Origin: Alteromonas gracilis
GTDB taxonomy: Bacteria > Pseudomonadota > Gammaproteobacteria > Enterobacterales > Alteromonadaceae
Reading direction: 5' to 3'
DNA length: 64,000 nucleotides
NCBI RefSeq assembly: GCF_002993325.1
Contig: NZ_PVNO01000025.1
Location: 434,001-498,000, forward strand
The position numbers and the translations under genes were made by a program. Of this stretch, positions 23,751-32,032 are shown in pieces. Every line of letters starts with the position of its first letter. Position 1 is the stretch's first letter. Under the pieces are notes generated by a model. The model worked only from the letters and a program-made list of their open reading frames with translations, had not been told where the DNA came from and ran no database searches.

Positions 23751-24080
23751 AAGCACAGTGAGCATACGTTTTAAAAGCTTCACTCCCTATTCCAGCACAC
23801 AATGCGATAGCTATTTCATACACTACAACAAGTAAGGGCATTCATCCGCAAACCAAAGAGCTAGTTGAACTCCATTATCAAACACTAGAAGTGTTAGAAA
23901 TTGAAGACGGTAAGGTAGCGGTAATTAGAAAATATGAGGAGTAGTGGTAAGACGTTAAGCTTAATGTTACTTTTTTATTTCAACGAGATTTTGGCTTAAT
24001 AATCATTCAATAAGAGGCTCCGCTTCGCGCGAATCTATCGATGTTTAGGCCATCCAACATAGTGCTTTACATGGAAAATT
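23751..24080. other. Gene-free gap with a possible ORF remnant
   Basis: One frame is open from 23762 to a TAG at 23945. It would encode AYVLKASLPIPAHNAIAISY and, further on, ELVELHYQTLEVLEIEDGK, which reads like the C-terminal end of a real soluble protein, but there is no start codon or ribosome site. It is most likely the tail of a truncated gene. The remainder is AT-rich spacer. Confidence 0.35.
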
Positions 24081-24539
24081 ATGTTTAAAAAAATATTAAA
24101 GGGATTTGGAATTGCAGTACTCACCCTTGTTCTTCTATTTGTTCTAGTTGCTGTGTGGTCAGGCTATAAATCCTCTCAGTATGAAGAAACTGCTATTCCC
24201 TATATGGACACTGCGATAGCAGATATTTCTATGTGGGAACTAGAGACGTTTAAAAAATACCTTACTGCGTCTGAACTTGAAAATATCAATGAGAGTGATT
24301 TAGAAAAACTCATAAGGGCTTTGTCAAAAATGGGTAAGTTAGTTGAAATTGGTGAGTATCAATTTAACACGGTGACATCTCGAGCACTCGCAGGAGGAGG
24401 CTCTGGTACTTTTGTGACTTATACAGTCCCTGCAACTTACGAAAATGGAAACGCCACCCTAATTATTACGCTAAAGGAAGAAGCTGATAGCTTTTCTGTT
24501 TATCATTTTAAATTAAATTCGTTAGCTCTGTTTGATTGA
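24081..24539 (+). CDS. Membrane-anchored hypothetical protein, 152 aa
   Basis: An N-terminal anchor (GIAVLTLVLLFVLVAVWSGY, residues ~10-29), then a periplasmic domain of about 120 residues with a helical part and a beta-rich C-terminal half (GSGTFVTYTVPATYENGNA and SFSVYHFKLNSLALF). No family recognised. Its stop lies 22 bases before the lipoprotein start, so the two may be co-expressed. Confidence 0.65.
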   Translation: MFKKILKGFGIAVLTLVLLFVLVAVWSGYKSSQYEETAIPYMDTAIADISMWELETFKKYLTASELENINESDLEKLIRALSKMGKLVEIGEYQFNTVTSRALAGGGSGTFVTYTVPATYENGNATLIITLKEEADSFSVYHFKLNSLALFD

Positions 24540-24561
24540 CCACACCCTTGAAAGGATATCT

Positions 24562-24879
24562 ATGAAAAGTTGGACTTCTCTTCTCTTAATTTGCTTTCTA
24601 GTTGCTGGTTGTGCTTCTACAAGTAAGAAATCAGCGGGTCTTGGTAAAGGCTTATTAATTATGTCTACAGATACCAGCTATATCGTTGCTGGTACACAGA
24701 TTGATAAAGATAACGGCGAGGCGTTTATGTCGGCCCTTGATAATACCGGGCATAAAAAGCTAATAGTAATTGAAAAAGATATAGAGCATCTTTTAACGCT
24801 GCGAGAACAGTTCAAAACAAAGGGGTATTCACTTTTCTACATAGACAGCGAACGCCGAGTTAAAGCCGTTTCTTTATAG
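24562..24879 (+). CDS. Small lipoprotein, 105 aa
   Basis: The signal peptide and lipobox are clear (SLLLICFLVAGCASTSKK, modified Cys 17). The mature part is about 88 residues, alpha/beta in style (KKLIVIEKDIEHLLTLREQF, GYSLFYIDSERRVKAV). ATG 24562 is chosen because AAAGGA precedes it and because an upstream start would spoil the signal peptide. The function is unknown. Confidence 0.7.
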   Translation: MKSWTSLLLICFLVAGCASTSKKSAGLGKGLLIMSTDTSYIVAGTQIDKDNGEAFMSALDNTGHKKLIVIEKDIEHLLTLREQFKTKGYSLFYIDSERRVKAVSL

Positions 24880-24913
24880 GCTAAATTTATAATACGGATA
24901 TCACGTAGCAGTT

Positions 24914-25318
24914 ATGAGCACACTTCTCACCCCCGTTTTCCTTCATATCGTTTGGTGTGCCTTGCTTTATGCTTTGTTAACCGTAGCTCGCGCACCCGTT
25001 GTATGGGGAGTAGGTCGAAGCAAAAACGGCTCAAACCCTTTTCACTCTATTCAGCCTAAAATCAGCGCAAACTTAAGCAACCAATTTGAATGGCCAATGT
25101 TCTTTCATATCGCTTGCGTATTGCTAATCGCAATGGATGAGCCAATAGCCGGTGTGCAAATCTATCTGGCTTGGACATTTGTGATTGGCAGAGTGCTGCA
25201 CAGCATTGTTCAGATATTTACAGACAATATCAGATTGCGCGGTGTGGTATTTACTATCAATTTTATTGCGGTTTTGGCAATGTGGACTTTGATTTTTATT
25301 CGTAATTTTAGCTGGTAG
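24914..25318 (+). CDS. MAPEG-family membrane protein
   Basis: 134 residues, four hydrophobic segments. The MAPEG signature is present: NLSNQFEWPMFFHIACVLLI and AWTFVIGRVLHSIVQIF. In eukaryotes the family conjugates glutathione to lipid substrates; in bacteria the members are mostly uncharacterised. Plus strand and self-standing. Confidence 0.8.
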   Translation: MSTLLTPVFLHIVWCALLYALLTVARAPVVWGVGRSKNGSNPFHSIQPKISANLSNQFEWPMFFHIACVLLIAMDEPIAGVQIYLAWTFVIGRVLHSIVQIFTDNIRLRGVVFTINFIAVLAMWTLIFIRNFSW

Positions 25319-25419
25319 TTCAAGGTCAAAGGAACCTGATTATCGAGCAAAGGACGTTATCAGCGCCATAGTTAAAAGGCGACCGCTAATAAAAAATAAT
25401 AGTAAAAGGTATTAAAGTT

Positions 25420-25644
25420 ATGGAAGACGTATTGGAGCCGCTGGGCCGTTTTATACTTCGAATAATAAAGTGGATACTAGTAGAATTTATCGTCGAGTTG
25501 GTTTTAAAAGGTATAGGCCATGTGGTGCTTAAACTCCTAACCTTCGGCAAATATCCAAGAGCGGGAAAAGATGAAGGAAATACTTTCGCGGTTGGTTTTA
25601 TTACCGTAGTCGCTGTCTTCGTCGGTATAGTAATGATTGCTTGA
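25420..25644 (+). CDS. Small hypothetical membrane protein, 74 aa
   Basis: An amphipathic, hydrophobic N-terminal half (FILRIIKWILVEFIVELVLK), a polar turn (GKYPRAGKDEGN) and a C-terminal span (VGFITVVAVFVGIVMIA). AAAGGT lies upstream. Followed after 20 bases by another small membrane-protein gene, likely co-transcribed. Confidence 0.6.
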   Translation: MEDVLEPLGRFILRIIKWILVEFIVELVLKGIGHVVLKLLTFGKYPRAGKDEGNTFAVGFITVVAVFVGIVMIA

Positions 25645-25664
25645 TTTTTAAAAAGGATATCTTA

Positions 25665-25922
25665 ATGAACATGGATAAGTGGGTAAAAATACGAGAGAAA
25701 GGCAAACAGCGCTTCGTTATAGTTAACGGTGTTTTAGGGTGGGGCGTCACAACGGCTATCCTCTGGTCCGTGTTAATGGAGCTTATCGAGCCATCAGAGA
25801 ATATTTGGGTACGGCCAATCATTGCATTAATCATCTTTCCCATTGCAGGCGTCGTTTTTGGCCACTTAATGTGGGACAAGTCTGAAAAAGCATACGAGAA
25901 AGAGACTGGAAAAGCCCTGTAA
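25665..25922 (+). CDS. Small hypothetical membrane protein, 85 aa
   Basis: Two membrane spans (VLGWGVTTAILWSVLMELI and PIIALIIFPIAGVVFGHLMW) between a basic N-terminus (KIREKGKQRF) and a charged C-terminus. ATG 25665 is used with AAAAGGAT before it; a TTG at 25641 would overlap the previous stop. No characterised family recognised. Confidence 0.65.
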   Translation: MNMDKWVKIREKGKQRFVIVNGVLGWGVTTAILWSVLMELIEPSENIWVRPIIALIIFPIAGVVFGHLMWDKSEKAYEKETGKAL

Positions 25923-25999
25923 CTTTTCTTGGCTGGCTTTTTTGACATAACCGCGTAAAGTAAAAGTTCTAAGTATTACGAGCTATTTCAGGGAAGTAC

Positions 26000-27049
26000 A
26001 TGGAAGTATCGAAAGCAAGTATTCAAAAAGCTGTGGCCAACAACATTATCTCTGAACAGCAGGGCGTAGACCTTTATAATTTTTTTCAGGCAGAAAGCCA
26101 GCATACTCCTGCATTCACCTTAACCCATATTCTTTATTATTTAGGTGGTCTAATCGCGATAGGCGCTATGACCTTATTTATGAATTTGGGGTGGGAGCAG
26201 TTTGGCGGCTTAGGAATCCTCTTTATATCGCTGCTTTATGCCGGTGTAGGCCTCAAGCTTGCGAATTCTTTGGCACATAAGAATCTAACCATTCCTGCAG
26301 GTATTTGCGCTACCTTTGTGGTGTGTTTAACGCCGCTTGCTATATACGGCTTCCAGCAGTGGCTTGGCCTCTGGCCCGATAACGATACGGTCTACCGTCA
26401 GTTCCATACGCGTATTAAATGGCTGTGGTTGTACATGGAACTAGGTACATTGGTAACTGGCTTAATCATAGCATGGCGTTATAAGTTCCCGTTTTTAATC
26501 ATGCCAATTGCTGTAACGCTTTGGTACATCAGCATGGATGTCGTGATGCTTATCATTGACCAAGACGATATATGGAATTCTCATACGTGGGAATTTCGCG
26601 CAAAAGTATCTATGTACTTCGGCATACTCATGACCCTATTGGCTTTTTGGGTCGATATACGTTCAAGGCACACTGCTGATTACGCATTTTGGTTGTATTT
26701 ATTTGGCGTTATTGCGTTTTGGGGCGGGCTTTCAAGCCAGAACTCAGACAGTGAACTTTCTAAGTTTTTTTATTTTTGTATAAACCTCGCCATGGTGGGG
26801 CTAGGTGCATTGCTGGTTCGAAAAGTCTTTGTAATATTCGGTGCGTTAGGATCTTGCTTTTATCTTGGGCACTTAGCATCCAACGTGTTTAAGGACAGTT
26901 GGCTTTTTCCCATTGCGTTAACGGCAATTGGTTTGGGTGTAGTGTATGCAGGCATATTGTGGCAAAAGAATGAAGTTAAAATTACGCGCAAAGCACGTCA
27001 TGTTTTACCAAAGCCGCTTCAGGAACTGCTAGATAAAAAACTTGGGTAA
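26000..27049 (+). CDS. Multi-span membrane protein, DUF2157-like
   Basis: 349 residues. A short soluble N-terminus (SIQKAVANNIISEQQGVDLY) precedes about nine or ten membrane spans, beginning THILYYLGGLIAIGAMTLF. This layout is like the DUF2157 group, in which a small helical domain leads a polytopic membrane region. The C-terminus is basic (KITRKARHVLPKPLQELLDKK, approximately 328-348). The role is unknown. Confidence 0.6.
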   Translation: MEVSKASIQKAVANNIISEQQGVDLYNFFQAESQHTPAFTLTHILYYLGGLIAIGAMTLFMNLGWEQFGGLGILFISLLYAGVGLKLANSLAHKNLTIPAGICATFVVCLTPLAIYGFQQWLGLWPDNDTVYRQFHTRIKWLWLYMELGTLVTGLIIAWRYKFPFLIMPIAVTLWYISMDVVMLIIDQDDIWNSHTWEFRAKVSMYFGILMTLLAFWVDIRSRHTADYAFWLYLFGVIAFWGGLSSQNSDSELSKFFYFCINLAMVGLGALLVRKVFVIFGALGSCFYLGHLASNVFKDSWLFPIALTAIGLGVVYAGILWQKNEVKITRKARHVLPKPLQELLDKKLG

Positions 27050-27144
27050 CGAAGGACGCTCAGTAAATGCGCGAAAAGACAATCGGTAAAATACATTTTT
27101 ATAACAGCCATTAAAGTGGCGAAAACTGAAGGTAGTAAATAGAT

Positions 27145-27858
27145 ATGTCAGAGAAACAAGTAGCGTTTAAAGACCCTAGTCGCCTTATTGTGTGGATTAA
27201 ATACTTACTTGTTTTGCAAGTTGTTCTGGCATTCGTCGCTATCGGCTCAAATCTAATGGAATATCAGCTTCTAACCGACTTTCAAAATGGTGTCTACTTT
27301 AGCCAAGAAATGGCGGTAGCCGATGCGGAAGCCAATGACAAAAGACAGCAGGCCATTGCATTTCTGTATCTTGGAGTGTTTATCGTATCCGGTGCTTTAA
27401 TTCTCAAGTGGATTTATCAATCAAATCAAAATGCGCGTCATTTTGGTGCGAAAGATATGTCGTTTTCGCCAGGCTGGTCGATAGGTTTTTATTTCATTCC
27501 AATAGTATCGCTATGGAAACCCTATCAAGCGATGAAAGAAATCTGGCAGGCTAGTCAAAACCCAGCTGATTGGTCGGTTGTAAAAGTGAGTTCAATTCTA
27601 GGTATTTGGTGGTTTTTCTGGATTGCGAATAGCATGGTGGGGCAGGCGGTGTTTCGAATGTCCAGAAGAGCAGAAGAAATCCCAGAAATTATGAATGTAA
27701 ATTTGGTCTCACAGGCTTCAGAAATCATTTCTATTCCTCTAGCGCTAATTACATGGTTACTGATTAAAAACGTTTCTAGAGCCCAGCTCGCGTTGCACAG
27801 GAATGGTGATAGTCGGTCAGAAGCTGATGAGATATCAGAGCTAGAGCCAGCAAATTGA
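27145..27858 (+). CDS. DUF4328-family membrane protein
   Basis: 237 residues with about four to six spans. The family stretch SFSPGWSIGFYFIPIVSLWK followed by PYQAMKEIWQAS and SILGIWWFFWIANSMVGQ is diagnostic of DUF4328. The C-terminus is acidic. The function is unknown. It is a single gene with a 150-base spacer before the next start. Confidence 0.8.
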   Translation: MSEKQVAFKDPSRLIVWIKYLLVLQVVLAFVAIGSNLMEYQLLTDFQNGVYFSQEMAVADAEANDKRQQAIAFLYLGVFIVSGALILKWIYQSNQNARHFGAKDMSFSPGWSIGFYFIPIVSLWKPYQAMKEIWQASQNPADWSVVKVSSILGIWWFFWIANSMVGQAVFRMSRRAEEIPEIMNVNLVSQASEIISIPLALITWLLIKNVSRAQLALHRNGDSRSEADEISELEPAN

Positions 27859-28010
27859 AGTTAGTTAGCTTATCACTTAGTTAGTCTTATAAAGAACGTA
27901 ATACCCGCTAGAAACGAGTATTGATTAAAAGTGCTTTAAAATACTCTTTATTGATTAAAATAAAACGTTCTGGCTTACTAACGCATTATTTTTCCGATGA
28001 GTTTTCAACT

Positions 28011-29057
28011 ATGCGATTTAAAAACAGAACACTAGCCTTCGTCGCTATTTCTCTCTGCTGCGCGTTTAGCCTAAATGTTAGCGCAAATGAGCCCTTTGAA
28101 TTGATGGGTGTGACTACGCAAACCGGAGAGAAAGCATCTTATCTTGCGAAAGAAAGAAGTATAACCTTGCCGGTAACGGTGATTAACGGAAAAAATGACG
28201 GCCCTGTCTTACTGCTTACCGCCGGGATCCATGGCGATGAGTTTCCATCTATGTATGCGCTACAACAACTCCAGCAAAGCATCGATCCAAAGGAAATGAG
28301 TGGTGTGCTGGTTGTGTTGCATTTGGCAAACTTAGACGGGTTTCATGGAAATAGAATTGCGTTAAATCCTAAAGATGAAAAAAACCTGAATAGAGAATTC
28401 CCAGGCAGTGCACAAGGCACACCGACAGAGCAAATAGCTGAATTGTTGACTAGGGAATTTATCAGCAAAACCGACTTTTTAGTTGATATGCATTCAGGGA
28501 GCGCAAATCAAACATTGCTTAATCACGTTTATTCCCCTTTTGTGGGCGATGAAGAACTCGATGCGTTAACTTTTGAATTTGCAAAAGCAACGGGTATGCA
28601 GCATATCGTTATGTATGGCGACAGACCTAGAGATCCAAACAACTCGATTTCTTATCCAAATACGGCGATGACCAGAGGTAAGCCAGGCCTTACAACGGAG
28701 ATAGGTCATTTGGCGCAGTCAGATGAGGCGTCTATTGCTGAAGCACTGAAAGTTGCTACAAATACAATGTACTTCTTGAACATGTTGCCAGGTAAGCCCG
28801 TTGAACACCCTGAGCCTGTTATTTACGAAACAATTAAATATCCATCAAGCACAACCACTGGCTTTTTCAGACCGTCCAAGGCAACAGGAGACAAGGTTAA
28901 GAAAGGGCAAGAGGTGGGAAAGGTAGTCGATTACTTTGGTAATCACGTCGAAACTATTCAAGCACCTGTTGATGGTACCGTGATGATGGTCAATCAAATG
29001 CCTGCAATTAAGAACGGGCAATCCGTAATGGCTATAGGTGTTGAGCAGTCTGAATAA
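28011..29057 (+). CDS. Secreted succinylglutamate desuccinylase/aspartoacylase-family metalloenzyme
   Basis: 348 residues with a signal peptide (TLAFVAISLCCAFSLNVSA, cleaved near residue 25). The M14-like zinc carboxypeptidase fold shows H74 and E77 in AGIHGDE, H161 in LVDMHSGS and the catalytic E230 in LTTEIGH. A C-terminal barrel domain (FFRPSKATGDKVKKGQEVG, APVDGTVMMV) is typical of this branch. Export suggests hydrolysis of an amide in the periplasm rather than arginine catabolism. ATG 28011 is chosen because it gives the signal peptide; the frame is open to a TTG at 27921. Confidence 0.8.
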   Translation: MRFKNRTLAFVAISLCCAFSLNVSANEPFELMGVTTQTGEKASYLAKERSITLPVTVINGKNDGPVLLLTAGIHGDEFPSMYALQQLQQSIDPKEMSGVLVVLHLANLDGFHGNRIALNPKDEKNLNREFPGSAQGTPTEQIAELLTREFISKTDFLVDMHSGSANQTLLNHVYSPFVGDEELDALTFEFAKATGMQHIVMYGDRPRDPNNSISYPNTAMTRGKPGLTTEIGHLAQSDEASIAEALKVATNTMYFLNMLPGKPVEHPEPVIYETIKYPSSTTTGFFRPSKATGDKVKKGQEVGKVVDYFGNHVETIQAPVDGTVMMVNQMPAIKNGQSVMAIGVEQSE

Positions 29058-29153
29058 CCGAGTTGATGATTAAAACAGGCGTTATGATCTATTTCGCCCA
29101 CTTAAACCAATAAATGTTAAAGTTATTTCACAAAATTGTGATTAAGGAATGAT

Positions 29154-29315
29154 ATGGACTTTCTTTTTAACGTATTAATTTGGGTAGGCGTGGTTATTTT
29201 CGCCATTTTTTTTATTGGTTTTATGGCAGCAGCTAAATTAAATAAACGCCAAGACGCTAATAGTGCACGAACCTCTAGTGAAGATGTACGTGAAGGCGAA
29301 AGGCCCAGCGAATAA
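29154..29315 (+). CDS. Small membrane protein, 53 aa
   Basis: ATG 29154 with AAGGA eight bases upstream. One membrane span (FNVLIWVGVVIFAIFFIGFM), then a polar tail (KLNKRQDANSARTSSEDVRE). No family recognised. The clear ribosome site and the sharp hydrophobic/charged boundary support a real gene despite its size. Confidence 0.6.
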   Translation: MDFLFNVLIWVGVVIFAIFFIGFMAAAKLNKRQDANSARTSSEDVREGERPSE

Positions 29316-29387
29316 AATAAATAAGGGTTTTTGCTTTATCTACGCTTAACGTAAATAAAAAATAATTATTTTCACCCCTTTCTTTGA

Positions 29388-29417
29388 GTTCCCCCGTTTA
29401 GTGAAAAAAGGGGGAAC
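29388..29417 (+). promoter_or_regulatory. Hairpin that pairs with the ribosome site of the TonB-like gene
   Basis: GTTCCCCC (29388-29395) is the exact complement of GGGGGAAC (29410-29417), which contains the purine-rich ribosome site four bases before the ATG at 29421. If the RNA folds, translation of the first gene of the sigma-factor operon would be held back. Confidence 0.5.
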
Positions 29418-29420
29418 ATT

Positions 29421-30113
29421 ATGCAAACTACCATACTACCAAGCGCTAATTCACAGCACCTATCACAACATGGTGTTCTACCGTTTGAGAAAGCGCCTCT
29501 ACTGAAACGCACTGTTAGTACCGCTGTAATCGCAGTTGCGGGTGGAACCGTCACCGCAGGGCTTTTTGTCTTGATGGCAGAACTTATTAAGCAAGATGAG
29601 GTAAACACAAGCGAAGCGCCACCTGTGCTTTTTGAACCCATCATTTTCCAGCCTGAAGATGAGCGCACTATTACTAAAAAGCCCATTGCGCCCATTGAGC
29701 AAGTAATTAAAACGCCACCACAAAAAGTTGTCGAACTCGATCCTGAGCCCAACGATGGCCCTGGCAATTTTGATATAAAATCACACATTCCTAATACAGA
29801 ATTAGACCTATCGATAAATTTGAATAGTGCTCAAGGTGATATGCAGGCTACACCTCAATTTAGAGTAGATCCTACTTATCCACCAGAAGCTAGTCGTGAT
29901 GGTGTTGAGGGCTGGGTCAAGCTTGGGTTTACGGTGACTGCTAGTGGCGCTGTATCTGATATTGAGGTACTAGATTCACAGCCCAAGCGGGTGTTTGATA
30001 GAGCCGCACGCAGAGCCCTTAAAAAATGGAAGTACAAGCCCAAGCTGAATGGCGGTAAGCCTGTTAGTCAGCCAGGTATGGTTGTAGTATTAGATTTCAA
30101 ACTAGAACAATAA
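29421..30113 (+). CDS. TonB-family energy transducer protein
   Basis: 230 residues: a short cytoplasmic N-terminus, one span (AVIAVAGGTVTAGLFVLMAEL, about 33-53), a proline/lysine-containing periplasmic linker (KKPIAPIEQVIKTPPQKVVE) and a C-terminal TonB domain (PPEASRDGVEGWVKLGFTVT, RRALKKWKYKPKLNGGKP). TonB links the proton motive force to outer-membrane receptors. No exbB or exbD lies beside it. It is first in a three-gene operon with a sigma factor, so it may serve one regulated uptake or signalling route. Confidence 0.85.
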   Translation: MQTTILPSANSQHLSQHGVLPFEKAPLLKRTVSTAVIAVAGGTVTAGLFVLMAELIKQDEVNTSEAPPVLFEPIIFQPEDERTITKKPIAPIEQVIKTPPQKVVELDPEPNDGPGNFDIKSHIPNTELDLSINLNSAQGDMQATPQFRVDPTYPPEASRDGVEGWVKLGFTVTASGAVSDIEVLDSQPKRVFDRAARRALKKWKYKPKLNGGKPVSQPGMVVVLDFKLEQ

Positions 30114-30122
30114 GGATTGCCT

Positions 30123-30725
30123 ATGAGTATAGGCGCAAGCTTACAAAACCTGTTTCAAGGTAAGCGCGAAAAAGCGTTGGGTGTGAGTGAAAGGCTGATG
30201 CTGCAGTACAGCGCAAAGGGTGATGAAGCATCCTTAGCCGCACTTTTTGATTTACACAACAACAAGCTATTCTATTTTCTAAAGGTGTTGAGCGATAGCA
30301 CAGTAGCTGAAGATATTTGTCAGCGCACTTGGATAAAAGTTATCGAAAATAGTCATTTGTTTAAGAGCGGCGACAACTTTCAAGCATGGCTTTTCACCAT
30401 TGGTAGGCGAACGCTTATAGATGAGTTAAGAAAAAGCGCCAAGCTTGAATATAACAACGACGCGGTTGAATTGTTCTCGTCAGGTGAATTGACAAAGCAT
30501 GCCCAGTCTACGATAGAAGAAGATGTGGCAAAAGGGTTAGAAAAAGACGTGTTCAAGGCTTGTATTCAGCAATTGCCTTACAAGCAAAAAGAAGCGCTTT
30601 CGCTACAGCTTGAAGGGTTTGGACTTAGGGAAATAGCCGCCATTTGTAGCGCTGAAAAAGAAACGGTCAAAACACGAATACGATATGCAAAAGACAGTCT
30701 TAAAACTATGCTGGAGAAATTGTAA
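30123..30725 (+). CDS. ECF-type RNA polymerase sigma factor
   Basis: 200 residues with region 2 (LAALFDLHNNKLFYFLKVLS, DICQRTWIKVIENSHLF, FQAWLFTIGRRTLIDELRK) and region 4 (CIQQLPYKQKEALSLQLEG, LREIAAICSAEKETVKTRIR). ATG 30123 with AAGGA upstream is used; a TTG six bases earlier is possible. It starts nine bases after the TonB-like stop and ends two bases before the next gene, so all three are one operon. It should direct RNA polymerase to a small regulon, possibly including this operon. Confidence 0.88.
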   Translation: MSIGASLQNLFQGKREKALGVSERLMLQYSAKGDEASLAALFDLHNNKLFYFLKVLSDSTVAEDICQRTWIKVIENSHLFKSGDNFQAWLFTIGRRTLIDELRKSAKLEYNNDAVELFSSGELTKHAQSTIEEDVAKGLEKDVFKACIQQLPYKQKEALSLQLEGFGLREIAAICSAEKETVKTRIRYAKDSLKTMLEKL

Positions 30726-30727
30726 TC

Positions 30728-31396
30728 ATGTCTATTTCAGATAAAGAGCTACAAGATGCATTTAGACGCAGCCAGCAAATACAGAAGCAAAATGGTACAT
30801 CATCCGACAAGGTAAACGCCCGTATACGCGCCAATGTGCTTGCACATAACAAGGCTAAAGGACGTGAAAATGAAAAAGAACGTATGTTTGAGCTCGTGGG
30901 CTCGCATGTTCGCGCCTATTTTGCTTCTTCAACCCTGCGATTTACCGCGGTGGCATTTGCTATTGTAGCTATGCTAGGAGTATATAATGTTGGAACATTC
31001 CAAAGCCGTTTTTTGCCAAGTAGGCAAACCGCTGCACATACTGTAGACATTGTTCACTACCACGGTTTTGAAGGTGAAGATAAATTACTCGCTAATAAAA
31101 CGAGTAACGACTATCAAGCGCGTTTCAACGCCTACACGCGCCAATATGTTGAAAGTAACTTAGTCGCTAAAGCGGTAACTCTGCAGCCAGCTACTTTGCA
31201 GTCGCAAGATGGGGACTGGCTTCTAGTGAATTGTAATAAACAGCAGGTTGTGGTTTCTGAAAACCTAATTACATCGTTGAATATAAACGGTCGCATACAG
31301 GGAGATATTAGTGTTGGTGCTAACGTGGCGCTGGCCCTAGATGCACAGGGAAGAATACTTTCGATTAAGCAATCAAATAAGCCGCTGATATGCTGA
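30728..31396 (+). CDS. Putative membrane-anchored anti-sigma partner
   Basis: 222 residues: a soluble N-terminus of about 70 residues rich in Lys, Arg and Asn, a span (FTAVAFAIVAMLGVYNVGTF, about 77-96), then a periplasmic domain with a beta-rich end (NGRIQGDISVGANVALALDA). It starts two bases after the sigma gene. Position and topology are those of an anti-sigma factor, but no ZAS/HExxxCxxC motif is seen, so the role is inferred. The odd gene order has a TonB-like protein first. Confidence 0.55.
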   Translation: MSISDKELQDAFRRSQQIQKQNGTSSDKVNARIRANVLAHNKAKGRENEKERMFELVGSHVRAYFASSTLRFTAVAFAIVAMLGVYNVGTFQSRFLPSRQTAAHTVDIVHYHGFEGEDKLLANKTSNDYQARFNAYTRQYVESNLVAKAVTLQPATLQSQDGDWLLVNCNKQQVVVSENLITSLNINGRIQGDISVGANVALALDAQGRILSIKQSNKPLIC

Positions 31397-31428
31397 TAAG
31401 AATAGAGCAGGGTATATAAATTCGTAAA

Positions 31429-31463
31429 CGAGGCAAGGGCAGTAATGTTTCGCTCAAGCCTCG
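31429..31463. terminator. Hairpin between convergent genes
   Basis: CGAGGC (31429-31434) pairs with GCCTCG (31458-31463) across a 23-base loop. It lies between the sigma operon and the convergent cdd gene. There is no strong T-run, so it is at best a weak bidirectional terminator. Confidence 0.3.
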
Positions 31464-31489
31464 CCTACGAACAGTGTTTCGCAGTAAGC

Positions 31490-31897
31490 TTATTTGTCTA
31501 GATCGTGTGCCCGGAAAGCGTTGGGAAGTAATTCACCAATAGTGGTTTCAAATGTTTCTCCACTTTGACTTACCATGGTAACGGGGGTTTCATCAGGCGC
31601 GAACTCAGCAATTTTCTGCCTACATCCGCCGCAGGGGAAACAGAATTCGTCGTTGGGGCTGGCAATAACAATATGTGAGATGCGCTTTTGGCCTTGTGTC
31701 ACCATATTGCCGATGGCGGTTGCTTCTGCACATTGTCCTAACGGGAATGCAGCACTTTCTACATTACAACCAGAGAAAGTGTCGCCTGTCGGAGTGAGCA
31801 CTGCAGCACCAACTTTGAAATTGGAATAAGGTGAATGAGAGTTTTTCTGTGCGTCAAAAGCAAGTTGTGATAGTTCTTCTAAATTATTTTTCTTCAT
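31490..31897 (-). CDS. cdd: Cytidine deaminase
   Basis: 135 residues, the length of the tetrameric short form. It converts cytidine and deoxycytidine to uridines in pyrimidine salvage. The zinc site is CAE in GQCAEATA (active-site Cys and Glu) and PCGGCRQ (two more Cys). SPYSNFKVGAAVLT and NVESAAFP shape the substrate pocket. ATG 31897 with AGGTAG upstream is preferred to an earlier start at 31963, which only adds a non-homologous leader. Convergent with the sigma operon. Confidence 0.9.
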   Translation of the reverse strand: MKKNNLEELSQLAFDAQKNSHSPYSNFKVGAAVLTPTGDTFSGCNVESAAFPLGQCAEATAIGNMVTQGQKRISHIVIASPNDEFCFPCGGCRQKIAEFAPDETPVTMVSQSGETFETTIGELLPNAFRAHDLDK

Positions 31898-32032
31898 AGC
31901 TACCTGTGTTAACCACCCAATACGCTTTACTTTTATCATCAAATGCGAGAAGGTTGGCGGCATTAACGCCGCGACAAGCGTATACTAAATACTCAGGCGG
32001 TTTTTTCTTTTTTTATAGAATGCTTTTTTACC

